In this document: positions 1 through 8,893 of the stretch, in pieces
Position numbering within the stretch: the stretch's first letter is position 1
Layout: the number at the start of each line of letters is the position of its first letter
Notes under the pieces: generated by a model
Seen by the model: the letters and a program-made list of their open reading frames with translations, nothing else
Told to the model about the DNA's origin: nothing
Database searches by the model: none
Source: an uncultured Bacteroides sp.
GTDB lineage: Bacteria > Bacteroidota > Bacteroidia > Bacteroidales > Bacteroidaceae
Direction: 5' to 3'
DNA length: 64,000 nt
NCBI GenBank assembly: GCA_900556625.1
Contig: USPQ01000001.1
Span: 48,729 to 112,728 of the forward strand
Program-made: the position numbers and the translations under genes

Positions 1-963
1 GACTGCCTGACGGAAAGAGTCTTCACTCGCCAGCCCCTGCCCTGCAATGTCGTATGCCGTTCCGTGTGCCGGAGAAGTGCGAACCACCGGCAATCCAGCC
101 GTATAGTTCACTCCGTCGTCCATTGCCAGTGCCTTGAACGGAGCCAATCCCTGATCATGGTACATCGCCAGAATACCATCGAAATGAGTATAATTGCCCG
201 AACCCATAAAACCGTCGGCCGCATAAGGACCGTAGCACAGGATTCCTTTTTCTTCCATTTCCTTCATGGCAGGAATGATCACTTCCTGTTCTTCCATTCC
301 CAGCAAACCACCGTCACCGGCATGAGGATTGAGCGACAGTACTGCAATGCGCGGAGCACCGATACCGAAATCCTGTTTCAGGCAACGATGAAATATCATC
401 AGCTTCTCTTGAATCAATTCTTTGGTAATCGTTGTCGCAATCTCCCGGACAGGGATATGCGTTGTCACCAAAGCCACACGGAAATCATTCTTCATCAGAA
501 TCATCAATGACTTATTGCCATTGCCCAGCCGTTCCTCGATATACTCGGTATGTCCGGGAAATGAAAACTCTTCCGACTGAATGGTATGTTTATTGATCGG
601 TGCCGTTACAATAACGTCAATCAGCCCCTCACGATATTCTTCGATGGCACGCTCCAATGCGCCCAATGCAGCTTTACCGGCTTCAGGATCCGGTTTGGAG
701 AATTCCACTTTTACCTCATCATCGGTACAGTTCACTACACTCAACCGGTTGTATCCCGCTTCGGAAGCACTGTTGATTATACTGAAATTAGCCTGAACAT
801 CCAATGCTTTCCGGTGATAGGCAGCCACTTTCGGCGATCCGTAAATAATCGGAGTGCACAACTCCAGCATAGTAGGATCCGAGAAAGTCTTTAAGATCAC
901 TTCATAACCTACCCCGTTTATATCTCCTTGGGTAATGCCGATTCTTATTTTGTTATCTTCCAT
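1..963 (-). CDS. pdxA: 4-hydroxythreonine-4-phosphate dehydrogenase PdxA, C-terminus cut by window edge
   Basis: The minus-strand reading frame begins MEDNKIRIGITQGDINGVG and stays open to position 1, so 321 codons are visible and the end lies outside the window. PdxA oxidises 4-phosphohydroxy-L-threonine in the DXP-dependent branch of pyridoxal phosphate synthesis, in the cytoplasm. Family signatures seen are the N-terminal GITQGDINGVGYEV segment, the TAPINK segment, a metal-binding histidine in PGHTEY, NPHAGDGG, and YHDQGLAPFKAL near the visible end. The start codon lies 4 bases downstream of the DUF4837 gene's stop, so the two are almost certainly cotranscribed with rlmN. Recognition by motif is strong. 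Confidence 0.95.
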   Translation of the reverse strand, partial: MEDNKIRIGITQGDINGVGYEVILKTFSDPTMLELCTPIIYGSPKVAAYHRKALDVQANFSIINSASEAGYNRLSVVNCTDDEVKVEFSKPDPEAGKAALGALERAIEEYREGLIDVIVTAPINKHTIQSEEFSFPGHTEYIEERLGNGNKSLMILMKNDFRVALVTTHIPVREIATTITKELIQEKLMIFHRCLKQDFGIGAPRIAVLSLNPHAGDGGLLGMEEQEVIIPAMKEMEEKGILCYGPYAADGFMGSGNYTHFDGILAMYHDQGLAPFKALAMDDGVNYTAGLPVVRTSPAHGTAYDIAGQGLASEDSFRQAV

Positions 964-967
964 GTTT

Positions 968-2008
968 TTATTTATTAGTTTGTTCCGCTTCCTTAGTTTC
1001 CTCTCCCAATGGAATCTGGTTCTGCTGAACTTCGTTCGGAAGTTTCAGCGTGTACAGAGAGGCTTCCATCTGGCGAACCAAGTTGCGTTTCATTTTATCA
1101 GGTGAATAGACAAATATTTCTGCTGTAATGATTCGTTGGTTCTTCTCGTCAAGACGGGTATGCGACACATACGGACCACCCATAAAGTCACCCTTCATGC
1201 GCCACAGCCCGCGCGCTTCCATCGTGTAGCTGTTCTGCACATTGATGGGGCGGACATCCGTCAGCAAGCTGTCGGTTGCCATATAAACGCCTTCCTTGAA
1301 TCCGGGAATGTTGGCTTTCATCACAGAGTCACGTTTATGGACAAAATATTCTTTGGTAAACGTATCCTTATCTGTATAAGGATAAGAGTACATCACGAAG
1401 TTACGGTCGGCAGTACCGGTATTGGTAGAAGCCCAGAAGAAGTCTTCCCCTGTCTTTGAATTAGTCAGCTCGGCAGGCAGCCAGATATCGCAACCGAACA
1501 AGCTGTCCACCTTGTTTGAAATAAAGTTGCTGTGCTTCTTTTCGAGCGAAGTGATCTGGCGGTTCATTTCCGCACGGGTGAAGAAATTGATAATCGTCTG
1601 TCTGTTCTCCTTCACAAACTTCTCGAACTCTTCTTCGTTCGGAGCCTGGATAGTCAATATCATCTGCGGATTGGCATACACATCTTTCGCATATTTGAAA
1701 GAGGCCTTTGTATATATATCCTGTATATCTACAATAATAATGTTGCGTATCAACTTCAGCGTAGAGTCATAATCTTTGGGTGAAGTGTACATGATACGGA
1801 AAGAAGGTTCCGATTGCGGCAATCCGGGCATATCGGAATCGAGTGCATCATGCAAAGCTCTTCCTGCCGCACGATCCCAAACACCGTGGTCTACTACTAC
1901 CAAAAGCTCGTATGCACGTCCACTAGAAGTGTGGTTTCCTTTCAGACCACAAGAAGCAAAGACAAAGGTTACCAAAGCAATGCTCAAATAAGAAAAGTAC
2001 TTTTTCAT
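968..2008 (-). CDS. DUF4837 family lipoprotein
   Basis: The 346-residue product starts with a lysine-containing signal peptide and a lipobox ending in FASCG, so it should be a lipoprotein with the cysteine near residue 20. The body (AYELLVVVDHGVWDRAAGRAL onward) matches my recollection of the Bacteroidota DUF4837 family, which has no established biochemical role. The C-terminus is rich in Glu, Gln and Lys. It sits 18 bases after rlmN and 4 bases before pdxA in a tight three-gene unit. This gene order does not by itself indicate a function. Confidence 0.85.
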   Translation of the reverse strand: MKKYFSYLSIALVTFVFASCGLKGNHTSSGRAYELLVVVDHGVWDRAAGRALHDALDSDMPGLPQSEPSFRIMYTSPKDYDSTLKLIRNIIIVDIQDIYTKASFKYAKDVYANPQMILTIQAPNEEEFEKFVKENRQTIINFFTRAEMNRQITSLEKKHSNFISNKVDSLFGCDIWLPAELTNSKTGEDFFWASTNTGTADRNFVMYSYPYTDKDTFTKEYFVHKRDSVMKANIPGFKEGVYMATDSLLTDVRPINVQNSYTMEARGLWRMKGDFMGGPYVSHTRLDEKNQRIITAEIFVYSPDKMKRNLVRQMEASLYTLKLPNEVQQNQIPLGEETKEAEQTNK

Positions 2009-2026
2009 GATGTTCGGTTTTATATA

Positions 2027-3061
2027 TTAACTCTTATTATTTTCCTCCTGTTTCGCTGTTGACAACATACCGCAAGCTGCAAAGATATCTTCACCCCGCG
2101 AAGCACGGATCGTAGTGAAAAGCCCGTGCGATGTCAGGTAATCGCGGAAACGGGTCATCGTATCCATATCCGCTCCCTCAAGGTTTACACCCGGTATGGC
2201 ATGAAAACGAATCAGATTGATTCTGCAATCCAATCCGCGAAGGAGCTTCAGCAACTCTTTGGCATATATCTGCGAATCATTGAGTCCTTTAAAAACAATA
2301 TATTCAAATGAAAGTCGACGCTGTTTGCTAAAATCATAGTTTTTTAACAGTTCCACCATTTCGGTAATAGAGAACGCTTTTTCCGCCGGCATTAACTCGG
2401 AACGCTGGACCGCCACCGGAGAATGCAGGCTGATAGCCAAATGGCAATCGCTTTCTTCGATAAACCGCCGCAGTCCTTTCCGCAGTCCTACTGTAGAAAG
2501 AGTGATACGCTTCGGACTCCATGCGTAACCGTAAGAGGCGGTCAGCACTTCCAATGCCTTAAGTACTTCATCGAGGTTATCAAGCGGCTCGCCCATCCCC
2601 ATCATCACTACGTTGGTCAGTTTGTCACGTTCCGGCAATGAATGGATCTGATTGATTATCTGATTGGCAGTCAGATTGGCGGTAAAGCCTTGTTTGCCGG
2701 TCATACAGAACTTACAGTTCATCTTGCAACCGACCTGTGAAGAGACACATAACGTCGCCCTGTCGTCATCCGGAATATAAACTGATTCAACAAAATGGTT
2801 ATCGCCCACTCTGTACAGATACTTCACCGTGCCGTCCACAGAACGCATTTCATCCACAGGAGGGAATACTCCTACCTCATAGTTCTGTTTAAGTAACTCA
2901 CGGTGTTTCAATGACAAATTAGTCATCTCATCAATCGAGGTCACCTTCTTTTCGTAAAGCCAGGACGCAATCTGCTTGGCAGCAAAACCGGGCATTCCCA
3001 GTCTTTTTGCCAATGCTTGAAGCTCTACGAGGGTCATTCCTAAAAGGGGATATTTAGACAT
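2027..3061 (-). CDS. rlmN: Dual-specificity 23S rRNA A2503 / tRNA A37 C2-methyltransferase RlmN
   Basis: This is a 344-residue radical SAM methyltransferase. The CxxxCxxC iron-sulfur cluster ligands are Cys112, Cys116 and Cys119 (GCKMNCKFC). The GMGEPLDN segment near residue 155 is the SAM-binding glycine-rich motif. The two cysteines used in methyl transfer are present as Cys105, seven residues before the cluster as in E. coli RlmN, and Cys330 in FAACG near the end. The family methylates C2 of A2503 in 23S rRNA and of A37 in some tRNAs. The gene starts 29 bases downstream of a clear TACATTTG promoter element and leads an operon with DUF4837 and pdxA. Confidence 0.97.
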   Translation of the reverse strand: MSKYPLLGMTLVELQALAKRLGMPGFAAKQIASWLYEKKVTSIDEMTNLSLKHRELLKQNYEVGVFPPVDEMRSVDGTVKYLYRVGDNHFVESVYIPDDDRATLCVSSQVGCKMNCKFCMTGKQGFTANLTANQIINQIHSLPERDKLTNVVMMGMGEPLDNLDEVLKALEVLTASYGYAWSPKRITLSTVGLRKGLRRFIEESDCHLAISLHSPVAVQRSELMPAEKAFSITEMVELLKNYDFSKQRRLSFEYIVFKGLNDSQIYAKELLKLLRGLDCRINLIRFHAIPGVNLEGADMDTMTRFRDYLTSHGLFTTIRASRGEDIFAACGMLSTAKQEENNKS

Positions 3062-3089
3062 TCTTCTTTCTGTTGATGGTTTATATCTG

Positions 3090-3097
3090 CAAATGTA
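3090..3097 (-). promoter_or_regulatory. Bacteroides -7 promoter element for rlmN
   Basis: The minus strand reads TACATTTG, an exact match to the Bacteroides TAnnTTTG element, 29 bases upstream of the rlmN start codon. This gives a predicted short leader. I did not find a clear TTG at the expected -33 position. Confidence 0.7.
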
Positions 3098-3150
3098 AGG
3101 AAATAAAGTCGATTTCCGTATAGTGATAATGTAAAAGTTAACAAAATTCG

Positions 3151-3332
3151 CTTATTCACCACAGAGTGCACAGAGGACACAGAGAAAAAAATCAGGCATA
3201 AATTATACGTATTCTTCTGATACATATAATTTATGCCTGATTATATAATAACTTCGAGTTCTCTATGTTCTCTTCACATCTCTATATTCTTTTCACCCTC
3301 AGTGTCCTCCGCGTCCTCTGTGGCGAAATAAG
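3151..3332. repeat. Long imperfect palindrome enclosing a terminator hairpin
   Basis: The outer arms, 3151-3184 and 3299-3332, are nearly complementary. They contain the words CACCACAGAG and CAGAGGACAC on one side and their counterparts on the other. The arm on the right ends immediately before the stop codon of the PpiD-like gene. A separate perfect 18-bp hairpin sits inside. A second element with similar CACAGA-rich arms lies upstream of secA, which suggests a dispersed intergenic repeat family. Confidence 0.7.
3190..3242 (-). terminator. Rho-independent terminator of the PpiD-like gene
   Basis: Arms 3190-3207 and 3225-3242 form a perfect 18-bp stem with a 17-base loop. Read on the minus strand it is followed by seven consecutive T residues. 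It lies about 90 bases past the stop codon of the upstream foldase gene and ahead of the rlmN promoter, so it separates the two transcription units. Confidence 0.85.
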
Positions 3333-5474
3333 TTAGAAGAACAGGAAGCGTGTATCCTTTACATTTGCTTTCAGATACAAGTCGTTCATCAGACGGCTGG
3401 CGAAGCGAGCGTGCATATTAGCCAACGTAGCTTCTTCCGTTTTCGCGTCAAATGTCTCGTTCAGTTTGTCCTTGCCGTAAACTTGCAATACAAATACTCC
3501 GGCATTACCTTTGATAGGTGTGCTCAACTTGTTCATTTCAGCAACAGAAGCATAGGCGCCTACCAACGGTTCACTGCTGCGCAATGCGGAAACATAAGCA
3601 GGAGCGGCGAAGGTAACCATCTTCAAAGAATCGCTTACAGCGTTAGTCATAGACTTGTATTGGTCGAATGAAGTGGCATTTGCCGATTTCATATCCGCCA
3701 TAATCTTTTCAGCCTTCTTGTCTTTTACGATTTCAGCTCTCAACTGATCCTGTACAGACTTCAAAGAGCGGTATCCTTCCGGTTTGATGCTCACCAAGCC
3801 TACAACCATCATGTGATCGCTTTCGCCACATTCGTACAGGCCGGAAACTTCACCCGGTTCAGCTTTATCAAATGCCCATCTCAAAGCTTCTTTAGTACCT
3901 CTCACGCCACCGATACCGTGTTCAGAGCTGTTCAAATCTGCTCTGTCAAGCAATCTGTATCCGGCTTCTTCAGCGTTAGCCACCATCTTCTCAACACTGG
4001 GATTGGCTGCGATAAACTGGCTGAAATCATTGTAAGCACGATTGTAAGTTTCTTTACTGAACTCTACTTCACGCTTGACAACAGCTACTTTATATTTGTC
4101 TTTTACAGCTTTCTTGTTGGTTACTTGCAGAATTACGTTTGCTTGTCCCATCGGTAAGTTCACCAATTCGTTCACACCTGTATTGTTGATGGCAGAGATG
4201 AATTTCAGGTTATCACCGTCGATCTGCGCACCTTCGTACTGAGCGGCAGTTAACCAATTAGAATCACCGGTCTGACCGTATTTTTTAGCCAGCTCCACGA
4301 AGTTGGCGCCACCTTTAATCGCATTGTAGATACTGTCTGCCAATGTCTTTGTTTTCAACGCGTCTTCCACGTATACCTGAATCTGGCGGAATTCGACAGA
4401 GTCGGCAACGGCAGCCTTAGCAACAATCTTGAAAGAGTTGATTGTGTTATCGGCACCATTGTAGTAAGGACCGTATACCGCACCTACGGAAGCAGAGTCC
4501 AAACGTGCCACTACATCCGACGGGAAAGCAGTCTTGTTATAGAACAAGTCTACGTACGGAGCATCCGAACCTACCGAGCGGATAAAAGAAGTGTAATCGT
4601 CTGTTGTAGTAGCCAACTGAGCAGTTGCCTCGTCCACTTCTTTCTGGATAGCAGCTCTGTCCTCAGGGCTTGCAGTCACCTGTACATCGATGTACTTGAT
4701 GTCACGAGTTTCCTGATATTGCTTGAATTGTTCTTTCTTCTTGTTATACAGTTCTTTCAGTTCCGATTCTTTCACAACGATTGTAGAATCTACTACTGAA
4801 GAGTAAGGAATGCCTGCCAGCAACACATTGTATTGATTCACTCTTGCGTCGAAAGCGTCCTGAGCCTCTACCGGGTTAGAAAGAAGAGCTTTAGCGACCA
4901 AAGCCTGGTATTTTTCAGCCAAACGGCTTTGAATCAAAGTTTTCTGAATAAACGACCAGTATTTATACATATTATTGTATTGTTCGGCATACTGTGCCGG
5001 CATCTGTGATTCGTTCATCTTAGCATATTCAACAAGGAACTTATTCAACATATCCTTATCGAAGTTGCCTGTTTGCGGATTTTGGAAAGGAGTCTGTCTC
5101 AGCAGAGGATGCACACCAGCTTTCAGAATATCCTGAATTTCAGCAGTGGAGACAGTGAGCCCCAAAGCTTTTGCTTCCTTTTCGATCAGTTTATTGTTTA
5201 CGTATGAACGCCATACTTCATCACGCACCTGGTTGGTTTGTTCATCGTTCAAGGCGTTCACTCCACGCATGAGTTTCACCACTTCGGTATATTCTTCCAC
5301 CAAATTCTGATACTCCTGAGCGGAAAGAGCGTCTCCGTTCACCTCACCTACGTCATGCGCCTGATGCGGCTGCATCACTTTCCATGCGTCACCCGCAATG
5401 AAAGCAAACAGCGCCAAGCCGATAACAATCACCAATAGAGGTCCTTTCGACCTAATGTTTTGTAACGTTGCCAT
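3333..5474 (-). CDS. PpiD/SurA-type membrane-anchored peptidyl-prolyl isomerase
   Basis: The 713-residue protein has one N-terminal membrane anchor (LLVIVIGLALFAFIAGDAW, roughly residues 14-32) and a large periplasmic part. A SurA_N-like helical region follows the anchor. A parvulin-like segment (VEFRQIQVYVEDALKTKTL..GANFVELAKKYG) lies near residues 360-410, and a second SurA-like helical region follows. The arrangement matches PpiD, a periplasmic folding factor acting beside the Sec translocon. The gene is separated by 119 bases from the CNNM/CorC-type gene and has its own possible promoter. Length and layout fit the family, but which parvulin residues are active cannot be settled by eye. 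Confidence 0.88.
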   Translation of the reverse strand: MATLQNIRSKGPLLVIVIGLALFAFIAGDAWKVMQPHQAHDVGEVNGDALSAQEYQNLVEEYTEVVKLMRGVNALNDEQTNQVRDEVWRSYVNNKLIEKEAKALGLTVSTAEIQDILKAGVHPLLRQTPFQNPQTGNFDKDMLNKFLVEYAKMNESQMPAQYAEQYNNMYKYWSFIQKTLIQSRLAEKYQALVAKALLSNPVEAQDAFDARVNQYNVLLAGIPYSSVVDSTIVVKESELKELYNKKKEQFKQYQETRDIKYIDVQVTASPEDRAAIQKEVDEATAQLATTTDDYTSFIRSVGSDAPYVDLFYNKTAFPSDVVARLDSASVGAVYGPYYNGADNTINSFKIVAKAAVADSVEFRQIQVYVEDALKTKTLADSIYNAIKGGANFVELAKKYGQTGDSNWLTAAQYEGAQIDGDNLKFISAINNTGVNELVNLPMGQANVILQVTNKKAVKDKYKVAVVKREVEFSKETYNRAYNDFSQFIAANPSVEKMVANAEEAGYRLLDRADLNSSEHGIGGVRGTKEALRWAFDKAEPGEVSGLYECGESDHMMVVGLVSIKPEGYRSLKSVQDQLRAEIVKDKKAEKIMADMKSANATSFDQYKSMTNAVSDSLKMVTFAAPAYVSALRSSEPLVGAYASVAEMNKLSTPIKGNAGVFVLQVYGKDKLNETFDAKTEEATLANMHARFASRLMNDLYLKANVKDTRFLFF

Positions 5475-5530
5475 TTTGATTAATACGATTTATGTTTATT
5501 ATTATTTCTTTCTTTTGTCGTTTTAGCGCA

Positions 5531-5538
5531 CGAAGATA
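5531..5538 (-). promoter_or_regulatory. Possible -7 element for the PpiD-like gene
   Basis: The minus strand reads TATCTTCG, one base off TAnnTTTG, 56 bases upstream of the start codon in the 119-base gap after the CNNM/CorC-type gene. It is weaker than the other promoters in the window. Confidence 0.4.
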
Positions 5539-5593
5539 CAAAAAATGCTAATATGCTTCTATTTATTAGCTAAAAATTTCTTGATTATCGTCA

Positions 5594-6850
5594 TTATTCC
5601 AAGACTTTTAAACGAACAAGTTCGATTTTCGTCGCCGTCACCTTGATTATCTTGAATTGATAACGTCCGATCTGAATCACTTCATGTAATTTCGGGAAGC
5701 TCTGATATTGGCTCAGGATCAACCCTCCTACCGTCAGATAATCATCCGATTCGGGCAGGTCGAGTCCGAACGTCTCATTCACCTTCTCTATTTCCAGACG
5801 GGCGGCCAGCACATACTCATGTTCGTCTATCTGCTTGCAGATATAGGAGGTATTATCGTGCTCGTCCTCTATATCACCGAAAATCTCTTCCACCAGGTCT
5901 TCCAAGGACACAATGCCGGACGTGCCGCCAAATTCGTCTACCACTACGGCAATCGTCTTCTTCTGCTGCATAAACAGCTTCATCAGCTTATGTGCCGACA
6001 TTGTTTCAGGCACAATCGGCACTTGCTTCACATTGTCGTGCCAGTCTTTCGGGGCACGAAACATTTCCGAAGAATGGATATAACCGACTACATTGTCGAT
6101 ATTCCCGTCGTATACGATTATCTTAGAGATACCGGACTCTATGAAACGGTTTTTCAGTTCGTCCAACGAGGTTGTCAGATCGACAGCTACCACCTCCGTA
6201 CGCGGAACAATGCAGTCGCGTATTTTTATATTCGAGAAATCAAGCGCGTTCTGAAATATTTTTACTTCCGTATCCAACTCTTCTTCATTCTCGGCATTGT
6301 CGATACTACTCTGTACAAAGTAATCCAGATCGACTTTTCCGAATGCGATATCAGACGCTTCCTTATTCACCTTCATGCCAAAAATGCGAAGGAACAAACA
6401 AGACAGTCCGGAGGATAATTTGGAGACGGGATACAAAATAATGTAACAGACAATAAGCGGAACGGCAAAAACGTTCAGTACCAGATTGGGATTGATCTTG
6501 AACAATGTTTTCGGCAAAAACTCTCCGGTTACCAGGATGATTAAGGTAGAGATAACGGTCTGCGCCAGTACCATAAGGAAGTGATTTTCTATGAATCCCG
6601 ACAATAAATTGTCTCCGATAATCTGTGCCATCAGAATACCGTAGATAACCAAGGCTATATTGTTGCCCACCAGCATAGTGGAGATAAACTCATTCGGATT
6701 CTTGAAAAAGACAGACAGGATGCGGGAAGTGACTCCCCCTTTGCGTTCCATTTCAAAGCGCAGTTTGTCTACCGAGACAAAAGCTATCTCCATTCCCGAA
6801 AAGAAGGCGGAGAAAACCATAGTGATAATTAGAGAGATATAAATATTCAT
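5594..6850 (-). CDS. CNNM/CorC (hemolysin C, GldE-like) family membrane protein
   Basis: The 418-residue product has three recognisable parts. A DUF21/CNNM transmembrane domain covers roughly residues 1-180 with several hydrophobic segments. A pair of CBS domains follows at about 200-325 (RDCIVPRTEVVAVDLTT; VVDEFGGTSGIVSLEDLVEEIFG). A CorC_HlyC domain lies at about 335-415. Members are linked to divalent cation handling. In gliding Bacteroidota the paralogue is GldE. It starts 3 bases after lptC ends, within the coaX-OMP-TPR-lptC operon, so an envelope role is likely. The transported ion cannot be inferred here. Confidence 0.9.
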   Translation of the reverse strand: MNIYISLIITMVFSAFFSGMEIAFVSVDKLRFEMERKGGVTSRILSVFFKNPNEFISTMLVGNNIALVIYGILMAQIIGDNLLSGFIENHFLMVLAQTVISTLIILVTGEFLPKTLFKINPNLVLNVFAVPLIVCYIILYPVSKLSSGLSCLFLRIFGMKVNKEASDIAFGKVDLDYFVQSSIDNAENEEELDTEVKIFQNALDFSNIKIRDCIVPRTEVVAVDLTTSLDELKNRFIESGISKIIVYDGNIDNVVGYIHSSEMFRAPKDWHDNVKQVPIVPETMSAHKLMKLFMQQKKTIAVVVDEFGGTSGIVSLEDLVEEIFGDIEDEHDNTSYICKQIDEHEYVLAARLEIEKVNETFGLDLPESDDYLTVGGLILSQYQSFPKLHEVIQIGRYQFKIIKVTATKIELVRLKVLE

Positions 6851-6853
6851 AGC

Positions 6854-7504
6854 TTATTTCACAGAATCTTTTTTCACGGAATCCGGCAAGGCTTTCAGTT
6901 CCGGCTGCGTGGTGCCCGCTTCATCATCCACATAAAAAATACCCTCTATATTGTGAATGGTGTAAACTGTCATTTGCTGGTTGGAGTCGAAGCCATGTCC
7001 GGTGATAGTACGGTCCGGCTGCTGAATACGTATAAACTTGTCAGAATACACCTTCTGGGTAGCTTCGTTCCAATATAACAATTCCGTATTGAAACGTTCG
7101 CCTTTCCGGTTCTGTATATCTACGTTCCCTATCAGCTTCCAAAGCCTTTCTTTGTCATAGTAGTAGGCAGTATCCGCTTTGATACTGGCTTCTATATGAA
7201 AGATAGAGTCAAACTGTTCCAGATATACTCCTTTTTCAAATGCCCAATAAGAAGGTTTCTTTCGGTCGAACACCTGCCACTCTTCCGTATTCACTCTATA
7301 ACGTGTCACTCCGGAATCGGATATAAGGGTAGTGACCCCTAGCGTACTCATCATCGGAAGAGAATCCCGTTCAGTGATAGCTTCACCTATCGCTTTCGAC
7401 TTGCCGCCACAGGAAGGAAATAAAAGAAGCATAACAATTGTCCCCAGGACAATTGTTATGCTCATGCTTTTATGCAATAAACGTTTTCTTCGTTTTCGCA
7501 ACAT
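6854..7504 (-). CDS. lptC: LPS export ABC transporter periplasmic protein LptC
   Basis: LptC bridges the inner-membrane LptBFG transporter and periplasmic LptA in lipopolysaccharide export. The protein has a short basic N-terminus (MLRKRRKRLLHKSM), one hydrophobic segment ending in a lipobox-like FPSC, and a beta-rich body. Typical phrases are VYLEQFDSIFHIEASIKADTA and IGNVDIQNRKGERFNTELLYW. I place the start at 7504 because an upstream in-frame alternative at 7561 would overlap the preceding gene by 53 bases, whereas 7504 leaves a 4-base gap. The predicted length is 216 residues. Confidence 0.88.
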   Translation of the reverse strand: MLRKRRKRLLHKSMSITIVLGTIVMLLLFPSCGGKSKAIGEAITERDSLPMMSTLGVTTLISDSGVTRYRVNTEEWQVFDRKKPSYWAFEKGVYLEQFDSIFHIEASIKADTAYYYDKERLWKLIGNVDIQNRKGERFNTELLYWNEATQKVYSDKFIRIQQPDRTITGHGFDSNQQMTVYTIHNIEGIFYVDDEAGTTQPELKALPDSVKKDSVK

Positions 7505-7508
7505 ACAT

Positions 7509-8831
7509 TTATCTAATCGTTGTAGTCTCTCCGATCCAACCGCCGATAGTGATGCGGTCACCGGCTTTATAACCTAACATGAAAAGGTCTTTAGCCTGCG
7601 GAGTATGAGCAGAATATCTGCCAATCAACTTGTTCGCTTCTTCAGCCACACTAGGATCTACCGCCTTTGCACGTTGCAGTTTGTCAATCACTGCAAAATA
7701 AGTACACTTGTTCAGAGCGGATTCATCGCTCCAGTTAGGACTCATCGCATAAAGGTTAGCTATCAGAATGTAAGGAGCACCATAATTTTCGTTGAAGCTG
7801 ATGGCCTTCTGGCAATAAGATCTAGCCTGAGACAGTTTCTTGGCGGAAGCCAATACCGCTGCTGCCGCATACGCCTTTTCTGCTTTCTTCAAATTGTCAG
7901 TCTCCAAGTTCACTGCTTCGTCAAAGAACTTCACAGCACTGTCGATATCACCTTTCTTGAATGCCTGATATGCACATCCTGTGGCAGCTTCGGCAGTAGG
8001 TTCCATTTTATAAGCATAGAATGATGCCTGCAAATATGCTTCACTTTCAGTACATTTCATCATTTTCATAATATCAATGACTTTCTTCAAGTATGCCAGA
8101 TCCGTTTGATTAGCTTCCACCTTCGGTCCGTAAATACCTTGCAATGATTCACAATCGGCAGTTCCGCTATTAACGAACAAAGCGACCAAGTTATCTTTGA
8201 TACCCATATAGGCTTTCTTCTTTGATTCCTTAGTCTCGGCAGCAATAGCTGCATCTGCATACTCGGAAGCAGCCAGATAATCCTGAATGAATTGTTCCTT
8301 ATGAGTAGGATCCGCTTTTAACTTATCCAATGACATCTGCAAGAAATAGAACAAAGTAGCGGCAGCCGACTCACCTTTCACAGCGTTGACAGACTGGCCC
8401 AACCACTGATAAGCCTGATTAACGTCCAACTTCGGAGCAAAAGCGATATAATCTACAGCCTTGATACCCAATGCTTCTTCAGGAGAAGAGACCTTTACTC
8501 CCTTAGCCAAGAAGTCAGGCGTATATTTGATACGCAAATCGTGCGTATTCATCAGTTCATTAAAATATTTCTGATAATCCGGATTGTTTCTGTCTTTGAT
8601 TTGCCCCATCAAACCTTTCAGAATTTTATATCCGTCCGTAAAAGTATAGAAACGAAGCGTCGGGCAATTTTCCAACACAGCTTTCCATGGAGTATACGCA
8701 TCTTTAAAGTTACCTGCACGCACAGCTTCATGCGAGATACTACTGTTTGAATTACAGTTCGCATCCTGTGCTACCACAGTAGTCGCCCCTGCTGAAAGGA
8801 ACAACATAGCCACAAGCGTTTTAATCTTCAT
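7509..8831 (-). CDS. Periplasmic tetratricopeptide repeat protein
   Basis: The 440-residue product begins with a clean signal peptide (MKIKTLVAMLFLSAGATTVVAQ). The rest is helical and alanine-rich. TPR-like repeats are most visible in the second half, for example ATGCAYQAFKKGDIDSAVKF and ARSYCQKAISFNENYGAPYI. It is probably a periplasmic scaffold. It lies between an outer-membrane protein gene and lptC in what appears to be one transcript, so a part in envelope assembly is plausible but inferred only from the neighbours. Confidence 0.85.
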   Translation of the reverse strand: MKIKTLVAMLFLSAGATTVVAQDANCNSNSSISHEAVRAGNFKDAYTPWKAVLENCPTLRFYTFTDGYKILKGLMGQIKDRNNPDYQKYFNELMNTHDLRIKYTPDFLAKGVKVSSPEEALGIKAVDYIAFAPKLDVNQAYQWLGQSVNAVKGESAAATLFYFLQMSLDKLKADPTHKEQFIQDYLAASEYADAAIAAETKESKKKAYMGIKDNLVALFVNSGTADCESLQGIYGPKVEANQTDLAYLKKVIDIMKMMKCTESEAYLQASFYAYKMEPTAEAATGCAYQAFKKGDIDSAVKFFDEAVNLETDNLKKAEKAYAAAAVLASAKKLSQARSYCQKAISFNENYGAPYILIANLYAMSPNWSDESALNKCTYFAVIDKLQRAKAVDPSVAEEANKLIGRYSAHTPQAKDLFMLGYKAGDRITIGGWIGETTTIR

Positions 8832-8893
8832 TGTATTTAATTTTTAGTTGTTATTATAAAGTCGTCTATTCTCTCTCACTTTGTTGCAACTAA

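Noticed and set aside
64..510. Plus-strand frame of 148 codons near the left edge
   Set aside because: The minus strand here encodes PdxA with clear family motifs across the whole stretch.
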